Shown one piece after another: positions 54,852-64,000 of a stretch of DNA of 64,000 nucleotides; within the stretch, counting starts at the first letter, position 1, and each line of letters opens with the position of its first letter. The notes beneath the pieces are model-generated. The model did no database searches and was not told where the DNA came from. It worked only from the letters and a program-made list of their open reading frames with translations. Source of the stretch: Diabrotica undecimpunctata (taxonomy: Eukaryota; Arthropoda; Insecta; Coleoptera; Chrysomelidae). The stretch is taken from the NCBI RefSeq assembly GCF_040954645.1, contig NC_092806.1, positions 161,382,328 through 161,446,327 on the forward strand, given 5' to 3'. Position numbers and translations under genes: made by a program.

Positions 54852-54879
54852 TTTTATTGGTTATATATAACCAATAAAA
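54852..54879. repeat. 28-bp perfect palindrome
   Basis: TTTTATTGGTTATA followed by its exact reverse complement, 45 bp beyond the first palindrome. The sequence differs from the first but has the same length. Confidence 0.85.
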
Positions 54880-55261
54880 TAAACATCTTACATTTCTTGC
54901 AAATTCATTAGTACCTGTTAACCTCCATCACTCCGACACTGGCAACCTTATTTAGGGATTAGTAACCCTCAGAACTATTGTATTCTATTCTGCTCCAACC
55001 TTTATACCTGGTGGTCATACTCAATTTAAAATTGTTTTCCTATATACTTCTGTAAACTTGTTGACAAATATCTGTTTTTCATTGAGTCACCCGTATCAAC
55101 AGTTTAGGGATTTGCATACATAATTTATTGTTTTATTACTCTCTCATACATAAAAATACACTATAGCTATCGCCATATCAGCCGTATTAATTATACGGGG
55201 CCTCCGATATACAGAGGCCCTCAACATGTCGAAACAAAAATTCAATTTAAAAAAATTTACT

Positions 55262-56604
55262 ACTGAACACAATCTATTTCATAGGAATCATTCCAAGTGA
55301 AATGTTGACATCGACATTTATTTTTTTACCAAAGAAAGTAAATGCCAAAGAAAGTAGTGATTATAGAACGATCAGTCTAATGTCACATACCTTAAAAACC
55401 CTGCTAAAAATCATCCATAATAGAATACACGCTAAGCTGGAGATGGAGATTAGTGATTCCCAGTTTGGATTTCGGAATGGAGTGAACACAAGAGAGGCAC
55501 TATTTTCTTTTAACGTGCTGACCCAAAGATGTTTGGATGTTAATCGAGATCTTTATGTATGCTTCATAGACTACAACAAGGCATTCGATAAGGTAAAACA
55601 TGACATGAGAAGTACTCAAAAACAAGAATCTGGATGTGAGGGATGTAACATTGATATCAAATTTATACTACAGCCAACGATCAAACGTGAAAATTGGAAG
55701 AGAAGTGTCAGAAAAAGTGGAGATAAGGAGAGGGGTCAGGCAGGATTGCATACTGTCGCCGTTATTGTTTAATACTTATTCTGAAGAAATCATACAAGTA
55801 GCTTTGGTAAACGAGACAGTCAGCATAAAAGTGAAAGGAAGTTTAAATAACAACATAAGGTATGCCGACGATACAGTCACAACAGCCGACAACTTGGAAA
55901 ACTTAGAAAGAAAAATGAACAAAATATTAAGATATAGTGGAGAATACGGACTCTCTCAAGATAAAAAGAACCAAATTCATGAAAATTAGCAAGAACAACA
56001 ATACAAATGAAATATTAACGGTAGGCAGCCAGCAGATTGAGAGAGTAAAAAGATATACTTACTTGGGAACGATAATCACAGGAAATAACGATTATACTGC
56101 AGAAATAAGAGTCAGAATTGAAAAAGCACGTGCCAACTTCGTGAAAATGATAAAGATATTATGCAGCAAAGATCTGACTTTGGCCCTCAGAATAAGGCTA
56201 ATTAAATGCTATGTATACAGTGTACTCTACTATGGAGCTGAATCCTGGACATTAAACCGGAATATAATAAATCGACTTAACGCGTTTGAAATGTGGCCAT
56301 TTAGAAGATTGTTAAGGATTCCATGGGTAGATAGAGTCACGAATACAGAAGTGTTAAGGAGAATAGGCAGAGAGAGGAAAATGGAAAATACAATAGAAGA
56401 AAGGAAATTGCAATATCTTGGACATGTGATGAGAGGCGAAAGATAAAACATCTTGAGACTCATAATTCAAGGAAAAGTGGAGGGTAGGAGAAGCGTGGGA
56501 AGAAGGCCCGTTTCCTGGTTCAAGAACCTGAGAGAGTGGTTTGGTTGCAGCTCAAGGCAATTGTTCAGAGCAGCTGCTTCGAAGGTCAGAATAGTGGAAC
56601 AGTA
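55262..56604 (+). pseudogene. RTE element, RT and C-terminal region, three frames
   Basis: 5'-truncated. The first frame (55302-55620) has FLPKKVNAKESSDYRTISLM, FGFRNGVNTREALF and CFIDYNKAFDKVKHD. After a deletion a second frame (to 55950) has YYSQRSNVKI, RRGVRQDCILSPLLFNTYSE and NNIRYADDTVTTADN. A third frame (55937-56446) has RTKFMKISK, YTYLGTIITG, CYVYSVLYYGAESWTL and YLGHVMRGER, then TAA, with RLIIQGKVEGRRS beyond it. There are at least two frameshifts and one nonsense change. Confidence 0.85.
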
Positions 56605-56654
56605 GTGAACAGTTTATGTTTGAAGAAACCATTTGTTATTCTCAATTCTTTTTG

Positions 56655-56920
56655 TGTACAGTGATCGATCAGTCGTATCCCGTTATAATTTAGTTTTTTC
56701 TCCATAAGGACCGACTACTTTATCATTATATTTCATTCCTGTTTGGGGGCTATTGAAATCACCTAGATTTATGATTTTTCTTGTGTTTCTAATGTTTGAG
56801 AACAGCTCATCTAATTTTTCAAAAAAAAAAACATCTTTTGTTGCTATAGACTCGTCGTCTAATACTGCGTATACCCCAAATAACGTGCTCCCATAGATGT
56901 CCAGGTTGACTTATATTTTG
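56655..56920 (-). pseudogene. RTE APE-type endonuclease fragment
   Basis: The minus frame reads YGSTLFGVYAVLDDES, FEKLDELFSNIRNTRKII and NLGDFNSPQTGMKYND, the catalytic GDFN block of an RTE N-terminal endonuclease. Only this piece remains. It is the only RTE endonuclease sequence in the window; the other RTE copies are truncated downstream of it. Confidence 0.65.
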
Positions 56921-56936
56921 TAAAAGAGTTATAAAA

Positions 56937-57658
56937 GGCAGTGGAAAGAAAAGAGCTCTATGAGAGAAGAAACCGAAACCTTACTATGGCCGAGAGAAGA
57001 CAGGAAAGGGAAAGGTCAATTGAAAGATGGCAAGAAGAATGAAACAACACAGAGGATGTAGCACACTGGAGAAATATGCTAATTCCGAACATAAGAGATT
57101 GGGTGGACTCAAGCCACAGGCGACTGGATTATTTCCTAACGCAGGTGCTCACAGGACACGGATCGTGTAGGGCTTGTCTCTCCAGGTTTGGAAAGGCTGA
57201 AATGGATGAATGCATATACTGTGGACATTCGGACACTGTGACACAAACAATGTTTCAAGACATGATTGAGAGAATGATTGAAAATAAAGCAGGTTGGACT
57301 AGTATACACAACTATATACGTGCAGTGATCAAGAACAAAGAAGAGAAAGAAATACAGCTGGACCAACGGCAAAGGGAAAAGGGAAAGATGCTGGAAGTTC
57401 AAGGTAGAGAAGTGGGTCACACCGTATGAGTTAGATAGGCGTGAGTCAGATTGTGGGGAGGAGCCCGCCTCGGAGTGATGCCGTACTAGGAGCAATGAGG
57501 GTCTCCACGCGCTACCTGGACGAGACAGGGAGCCTCCTTACTGACAGTCTATGGATGAATGAAGGTAGTGCTTCAGAAGTGAAGCCGGTCTTACTGCGAC
57601 CATTCCGCTTTCGGATCGCTGGATGACAGAAGAAGGTCTGGTGTAGCAGGTAGGCATT
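56937..57658 (+). pseudogene. R1-like non-LTR element, C-terminus and 3' UTR
   Basis: The frame reads ERKELYERRNRNLTMAERRQ, a stop near 57041, then RRLDYFLTQVLTGHGSCRAC, LSRFGKAEMDECIYCGHSDT and a Lys/Glu/Gln-rich C-terminus to a stop at about 57427. FLTGHG...CxYCG-xxD is the Cys/His tail typical of R1/LOA-type elements, here with the usual His replaced. The 3' UTR to GCAGGTAGG (57658) matches the 181-bp insertion at 13649-13829. Confidence 0.75.
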
Positions 57659-57664
57659 CGGCGA

Positions 57665-58570
57665 CGAAGAGGCATTTTAAAGAATCTCGGAAACTATCGC
57701 AGGGAGTACGCAGAAAGAATACTGCACGATTAGTCAGCCGGCGTCCAGGACTAAGATCTCTAAGCTGCCAATCAGTTAATTTTTCTCCTTAACTTGGTGT
57801 TAATTAGCAGAGAAACTCTCGTTTTGCATATTTGTCCAGTGGAACTCCTCGTAAGTGAAATATTCCATAAATAAATATTTTTAGATCAATTTTATTCTCT
57901 TTTATAAGAACAGTGTCATCTATATACCTAAAAATGACCTCTGTAAATCCTCTGTAATCCACTAGATTTTCCTCCCCTACGTTTCAATGTGTTTAATATT
58001 TATTTGCTGATATCAAACACCTACACATAAATATCCAATAACATTGTAAACATACAGCGATACTATTATTACCGGTACTCATCGATTTAATGCCATAATA
58101 TATGCATGTCTTTCGCTTTTTATTAGCGTTTCGTACTCTCAACGGTCCTCCTCAGATATGGGAAGCGAGGGAGAAAGTCCTTTTATTCGGCTTTCTGATG
58201 TATATCTTGGCCACATCTGCATAACATCGATATCTTATTTCGAGCGCGCCGGCTTTGAATTACAACTAGAATATGGAAATTACTACAAGAATTCTTAGAA
58301 GTTTATCTGGCTTCGACTGAGAAATAATAGGGTGTAAAAAGCGAGACTGAAATAAGTCCTTTATAACATTTATACATTTTTTTATATCTATTTAGAAAGT
58401 GTACCAGACAGCAGCAATCAAAACGATAAGAATCAGGCCCATGCGAAGATAGAAAGAAGTATGATGCACAAAATAAAAAGGACAAAATAGAATACAGGAA
58501 GAGAGTGATAAAAAATGTAGAGAAGAAAATCAGGATGTTTATTGAAATGATCTAAAAAACTTATACTACC
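57665..58570. other. Unannotated DNA with possible Penelope-like traces
   Basis: On the minus strand near 57915 a frame reads IFRYIDDTVLI, resembling a reverse transcriptase active-site loop. At 58114-58155 lies a degenerate hammerhead-like core. Neither proves an element, but both would fit a Penelope-like relic. Confidence 0.25.
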
Positions 58571-58573
58571 TTA

Positions 58574-58576
<3 letters not shown>

Positions 58577-58658
<82 letters not shown>
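58577..58658. repeat. (TA)n microsatellite
   Basis: About 82 bases of TA dinucleotide. Confidence 0.95.
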
Positions 58659-58661
<3 letters not shown>

Positions 58662-58934
58662 AAACTTATAACATATATAAAACTAGTGCTTTTACCCATC
58701 ACCATGCACCTCAGGATCTAATCAATTTCAGGCACTAAACAAAGTAAATATAAAGGAACATAAAGCTTTAAAAATTATTTTGCTTATTAAATCTTACCTT
58801 AAAATTACAGCAACCAATATTTTTGGCAATTTTGCGAAAAAATTAATCGTAATATTAATTATATTAATATTTAATTAATATTATTAGTATTATTAATTAA
58901 ACGTATGGTTTCAAGGACAATATATGATTGAGTC

Positions 58935-60604
58935 TTCTTCTTCTTATAGCGCCGCGCAACTATAGTGCGTTGGCGAATTATCTTAAGGCCAGACGTCTGT
59001 CTTTTGCGGCATGCAAAAGATCACCAGTGTTATTTATGCCTGCCCAGCTCTTTATGTTCCGTAGCCATGACATTTGTTTGCGACCTACTCCTCTCTTGCC
59101 TTCAATCTTTCCCTGGATGATTAGTTGAGGGATTGCGTATTTTTTCCTCTCAGAATATGGCCGAGGTGTCCAAGTTTTTGTACCTTGATCAAATTGAGTA
59201 GTTCTCTCTCAGTATTTGCCTTTCTTAAGACTTCCTCGTTTCTCACCCTATCTGTCCATGATAAGCGGAACATTCTTCGCAACGTCTACATTTCGAAGGC
59301 CTCCAACTTATTAATGAAAGGTACTCTTAAAGTCCATGTTTCCATGCCGTATAACAATATGGACCATACCTAGCATTTAAGCATCCTCTGGCGGAGATTG
59401 AAGGAAAGATTGCTGTTACATAGTAGTGGTTTAAATTAGATAAAAGCTTGTCTTGCTTATTCGGTACGGCATTTTATTTCTTGTTGAGGATCCCATTTAT
59501 CATTCATCATCATTCCCAAGTATTTAAATGTTTTCACTTGATCTATTGGAGCATTATCTATTTGCAGTTGTATTCTTAAAAGTGCGTTTTTTCTTATTGC
59601 CATGCATGTAGTTTTTCCAGCATTTATCTTCAAGCCATATATTTTTCCTACGGTGTTTATTTTATTTAACATCAACTGCATATCATGTTCGTTGTCTGTT
59701 ATTATCGCGGTGTCGTCGGCGTAACGAATGTTATTTATCGGGAACCCGTTTACCTTTATTCCACACTCAGAGCCTTCCAGTGCCACTGCAAAAATGTTCT
59801 CCACATAGAGATTGAAGAGCATAGGAGACAAAATACAACCCTGTCGCACCCCTCTTAAAATTTCAAATTCTTATGTGTTGGTTGATTTGTTCAGTCTCAC
59901 TCGTGCTTTTCGATTCCAATAGAGATTCTGGATCACTCTTATAAATTTCTCGTCAATGTAAGCGTTGTGTAGCATTTTTATCATTGCGTCATGTTTTATG
60001 GTGCCAAAGGCTTTTTCATAATCGAGGAATGTTATGACTATATCCTTTCGTTGATCCATGCAGTTTTGTACAAGCGTCTTCAAGCAGAAAGCTGCTTCAC
60101 GTGTACCCAGTCCGCTCTTGAAACCAAATTGTTTCTCACCGCTTAGATCTTTCAGCTTTTTGAACATTCCTGTGGGGATGCAAAGAAACAACTTAAGCAA
60201 ATGGCTCATTAAACTTATCAGTCTGTGGTCTTTGCATTTTGTCGCTCTTTGTGATTTAGGGATCATTATAAAGGTTGAATAAAGCCAATCCGTTGGAATG
60301 CGGCCGGTGTTATATATGGCATTGAGAGGAGCATCTTCCAACAATTTTATGGTTTCCGTAGTAATTCCATCCGGTCCAGGGGCCTTGCCTAGTTTTGCTA
60401 CTTTTATAGCGTACTCCACCTCGACGCGAATATTGGAAGGACCGGTTAAATTTTCAGTGGTTAAGTTAGTAGTTGACAGATTTGGTATATTATCCGCAAA
60501 GAGGGAAGAAGCATAGTTTGCCCAGATTTTTACTAGTTCTTCCTGGGTATGAACGTAGTTTCCTTGATCATTATTCAGGCGAGTCTCATGGTGTTTGACC
60601 TTTT
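58935..60604 (-). pseudogene. RTE copy, 1.67 kb, exact 12-bp TSD
   Basis: TATGATTGAGTC at 58923-58934 and 60605-60616 is the TSD, and the AAGAAGAAG tail lies at the left end. The minus frames include KLGKAPGPDGITTETIKLL and FGFKSGLGTREAAFCLKTL. The 182-codon frame 60419-59871 covers FLDYEKAFGTIKHDAMIKML, with FGTI instead of FDxI. Then come MRQGCILSPMLFNLYVEN and NNIRYADDTAIITDN (59849-59457). The C-terminal third (59456-58936) is frameshifted. It lacks the endonuclease. Confidence 0.9.
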
Positions 60605-60616
60605 TATGATTGAGTC

Positions 60617-61210
60617 AGTAGATTGAAATATCAGTTGGTAGCTCAGATTTCTTCCCTAGATAGCGCTTGGAGTTATCGTACCGAACACACAGCGTTTTGT
60701 TCCTAGGCTTTAAATTAGATAAATAGTTAGGGTATACATATCTCGTGCTGCAAGTATTGGGAGTGCGTATAATTTTCAAATAGACACCGTTTGAAGAACT
60801 CCTAATATGAGACTTAAAGTATAAATGAGTAGAAATTAGGGTATGTGACTATAGAGGATAGTAAAATCGATAAACATTCACCTACTTCAAATATTTTTTT
60901 TGAGGATTAGAGCATCCAATCAATAGACAGAAATGTCATTAATAGGTAATATGAAGTTTACAAAAACTTTGAAAAAATACACGATATTTAATCCAACATA
61001 CTGGAAAACACTTCTCTTGGTAAAAGAATATCGTAATAATAACAGAGTTCTTACTGGCCCTAAATAGAGCGTTTGACTTTATAAGTATTTAGAGTATTAG
61101 ATTATACCTTTGATCAGTTCGTCTGCTTCAAAATTCACCAACAACAGGTCAAAATCCATCTTATACAGTTAAAATATCTATCAAATCTATCTACAAAATC
61201 TGTATACAGT
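60617..61210. other. Unannotated AT-rich DNA
   Basis: No supported feature was recognised. Confidence 0.4.
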
Positions 61211-61224
61211 TAAAATATTGGATT

Positions 61225-61425
61225 TTATTGAAGGTACTTGATTGCGCAAAACTCTGCACTTTGCTCTTTATTATATTCATTTAGATTAAGAGAAAAATAC
61301 ATAAGATTTTCTTTCACATGAATTGCCACACCACCTTGTTTCTTATTTACACTATAAAAGAAATTAGCTAATGCAAAGCCGGAGATGGTAAATAACTTAA
61401 GATTTTCTAATTTTTCAGTTTGCAT
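61225..61425 (-). pseudogene. Jockey/CR1-like endonuclease fragment
   Basis: The minus frame reads KLFTISGFALANFFYSVNKK, then QGGVAIHVKENLMYF and EYNKEQSAEFCAIKYL. This is the N-terminal part of an APE-type endonuclease of CR1/Jockey elements (gy.lan.f-r...hGGvaI-vk, followed by -E..ai). It is truncated on both sides. Confidence 0.55.
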
Positions 61426-61429
61426 ATGA

Positions 61430-63150
61430 AATTAAAATATTTGTTTTTACTATTCTATAAAGAATATAGAAAGATATCGTTGAAATAAACTACAAATATC
61501 GTCAAAAACCCAGAAGATATCACAAAAACCCGTTTTAACATCGTGTTTGTTTTATCGTATCGTCATTGCCACTCAAATTTATTACAAAAAATGGACCTTA
61601 AAAAGCCAAACCTACTTAAACTAATTACATTTGGTGATGAATCACGGGCCTCGATTTTACTGATAATACGACAAATCCTAAGATATGAGGGCGGTACTAG
61701 AAACCGTATTAGTCAGGAAAATATATCACCTGTAGTAAATTTACCAATTAATATATTAGTATCATACGATAGGCGGAACAGTAAATGATGCTAATGAGAC
61801 GTCCCTCATTACAAACCTAATGTTGTTTTGAAGATATTTTTTGTGGCATTTAACGAACCTGTTAGAGGTGCGAGCAAATAGAATGTGTTTGCAAGAGAAT
61901 ATATGAATAGAAAAGAGGTAGAGACAGTGTTAGGGAAAAAGAAATAGATTTACCTATTATTTAATTAAGAAAATTATGAAAGTCATAAATGAAGCATAAT
62001 TTTAAAGTGTTTTTCTTATTCATCGATTAGACATATAGAAAAGCTATAACAAAAATAGAGAAAAAGATGATAAACAACTTTTCTGGTTGAGCTCTTTTAA
62101 GAAAGTTAAAATGAGCTATCTGATTAAGCTCTTTTAAGAAAAATGTTGTTTTTACTTTTATTTATATTTGAAACCTTTATATTAGTGAATTTCATTCAAT
62201 GTAATTGCTGTATTAAACTTTTTGTGAGTAAGATCATGGGAAAAATAATTTTAATAGGATAAGGCATACAAGTGACGAAAAGTTCACAGTCAGAAAATTA
62301 AACTTAACATTTTTGAAAATAATGGATACCAAAATATATGCTTAAGAAATTGATATTTAACTCGGAAATTTTTGACAGTCCCAATGATATCGGAGCAGTA
62401 CTAAGTGGTACTACCAATTCAATATAAAAAAAACTGTCATTAATCAAGCATTTAATCTTTTCTTCATCTTCGTCCTCTTTATAAGCAATTCTGCTTGTTC
62501 ATTGGCGGATTAATACCTTTATAGATGGTTGTCACTCCTTCTTTTGCGCGGTCGTCGGAATAGCTTATTTAAGCAATTTACTAATATCAAAATTGTTAAA
62601 TATAATGTATTAGAAAACGGACAAATGTTTTCAAAAGTAAAAGACAAGGCTCCAACTCTTTTATAAAAACCTTGTTATTTACAGGTTACCTTGTACCTTG
62701 TACTTTTGTCAAAGTTGTTGATGGCTCAAACAAAAAATAACAGCACAAAAGTGACTGTAAAAAAGAAAAATACGTGTGAGGAATTTGACTATCATTTAAA
62801 AATTGGGCACAATTTTGACTATGGAAATTTTAGGGTTTTACAACAAATAAGTATAAAATAAGATTATTTTTAGAATGTGTCACATTAATAAAGGAAATAA
62901 ATGCAACAAATTACAAAGCAGATATGAAAGATTTAAGCAATATTGTAGCATTTCAAATATTTTCTCAATCCTTTTGCGTCGTTGGGATTGATAATATAAA
63001 CGTTTTAAGTTTGTTTATAAAACACAGATGAATATTTCCTTGGTATTTCTTCGATCGTGATGCCGCTTAATATTGCGCGTCAAATAAATATCCACTTAGA
63101 TTGGTGAGAAAGTTACGCGGGGAGGCGAATGATTTTTAAAAAATATGAGA
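61430..63150. other. Unannotated AT-rich DNA
   Basis: No supported feature was recognised. The 81-codon plus frame at 61543-61788 shows no motif. Confidence 0.4.
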
Positions 63151-63154
63151 TCAC

Positions 63155-63385
63155 TCGACGATGGACGGCGGAAGCTGTGAGGTATTGTTTGAGTCCGGAT
63201 TTTTCTTCAAATTCGTTTTGGTTTTTTTTTATATGTTCATTATTCGTTTTTGTCATGGAAATATAGTGTAAAGTCGTTTACTCTACGATGGATCGCCAAA
63301 GTGGTCAGTTCATTGTTTAGTCCGGATTTTTCATTTTTAAATTCGTTGTTGTTGTTCGTTATTCATTTTTGTTATTGGAAATAGT
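63155..63385. repeat. Imperfect tandem duplication
   Basis: Two related units (about 63155-63265 and 63285-63385) share AGTCCGGATTTTTC, AAATTCGTT, a TTCATTATTCGTTTTTGT-like segment and GGAAATA. The period is about 127 bp. Confidence 0.55.
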
Positions 63386-63771
63386 AAAATTTGGATTGAG
63401 ATTTTTAAGAAGAAATAGAGCGTGTGTAGTCTTCAAAAGCCGGCAAAAATTTTTTTGTATAGAGGTGAAATTAAGCTTAAATGCAAAGTGGCAGTTTTTT
63501 GTTGAGTTAATCACCGATTTTTCGTGCTATGTTTTATATGGAAGATTTGTAAAGCAGCGTTACAATAATTTGAGAGGGCCACCTGGTTTTAAGCAGGAGC
63601 GTTTGAGAGGCCGAGTTTTGAACATTGCAGTTTGTTGTCATCCAGGATAATCCGAAGCCCGAATCCAGTGTCCAACTTACAAAGAATTGCATATTTGTAA
63701 AAAAATTAAAAAAAAATTGTAAATGGGTATATTTAAAAAACCCTTAAAAGGGCTACATCAAATAACACTAA

Positions 63772-63801
63772 CGTTTTCGGAACAACAGTTCCATCGTCTG
63801 G
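63772..63801 (-). other. Stem-loop resembling a hammerhead-ribozyme relic
   Basis: On the minus strand, CAGACGATGGAAC-TGTT-GTTCCGAAAACG has a 5-bp stem (GGAAC/GTTCC) followed by GAAA, like stem II and the GAAA box of hammerhead ribozymes. The CUGANGA box is imperfect (CAGACGA). Hammerheads are known in Penelope-like elements. Confidence 0.3.
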
Positions 63802-64000
63802 TTAAAAATACCTAAAATAAGTATAAACCATTAAACCATTTAATTAAAGCAAACGTGGTTTTCCTTGTGGATTTTGTATATTTGTGTTCCCTGGTCACTT
63901 CAGGCCAATTTGCAGCTTGAAAGAGACACATTTGTGTTTGTTTGCAGTTTTATAGATTCAGTTCCAATCCCAAAAACTTTTTTCAAGGAAATACATCAGC

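Noticed and set aside
1..64000. CRISPR arrays, operons, rRNA or tRNA genes
   Set aside because: No regularly spaced repeats with unique spacers, no polycistronic gene order and no rRNA/tRNA structure were found. The DNA is clearly eukaryotic.

Overview
The window looks like AT-rich insect chromosomal DNA, perhaps from a beetle; the order is an inference from the transposon repertoire, not proved. It has GT-AG introns, target-primed retrotransposon insertions with target-site duplications (TSDs), cut-and-paste DNA transposons and solo LTRs. It has no operons, CRISPR arrays, rRNA or tRNA genes. The great majority of recognisable coding sequence belongs to mobile elements.

The main non-transposon feature is a split host gene on the minus strand, running from an ATG at 14569 down to about 1642. 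None of its exons stands out as a long ORF. It is supported by five exons (14569-14430, 14202-13880, 12458-12248, 12067-11781, 7359-7136) whose splice sites and codon phases agree across four introns. A likely terminal exon (1821-1642) carries a stop and an AATAAA signal. The predicted product is about 454 residues of low-complexity, basic, Ser/Pro-rich protein that I do not recognise. Its introns hold an RTE relic, a 181-bp R1-like tail, a full-ORF RTE copy, a Crypton-like tyrosine recombinase, a 136-bp hairpin and a TIR element.

14.8-31.6 kb is transposon mosaic: a dimeric 565-bp repeat; an RTE copy split by a 2.9-kb nest of I-like fragments, TA repeats and a possible 1.4-kb solo LTR; a piggyBac element inserted at TTAA inside a Tc1-like transposase; a second copy of the TIR element; and two GC-richer islands that could be promoter or 5' exon DNA. 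32-39 kb holds a clean 306-bp solo LTR, RTE copies and a Tc1-like element interrupted by an RTE copy.

39.4-46.4 kb is the best-preserved retrotransposon locus. An apparently intact 5.6-kb I-clade non-LTR element (gag-like ORF1 plus endonuclease/RT/RNase H ORF2, 5' UTR, poly-A, TSD) sits inside an older CR1/Jockey-like copy, which is itself bounded by an unusually long 43-bp direct repeat. 47-64 kb carries several RTE relics, an intact single-exon 455-codon DDE transposase with an unusually long second-D-to-E spacing, two perfect 28-bp palindromes upstream of it, an R1-like 3' end and possible Penelope/hammerhead traces.

Exact TSDs let the nesting order be read directly for about a dozen insertions. 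Frameshifts are common, and several lie in homopolymers, so some could be assembly errors rather than real decay.
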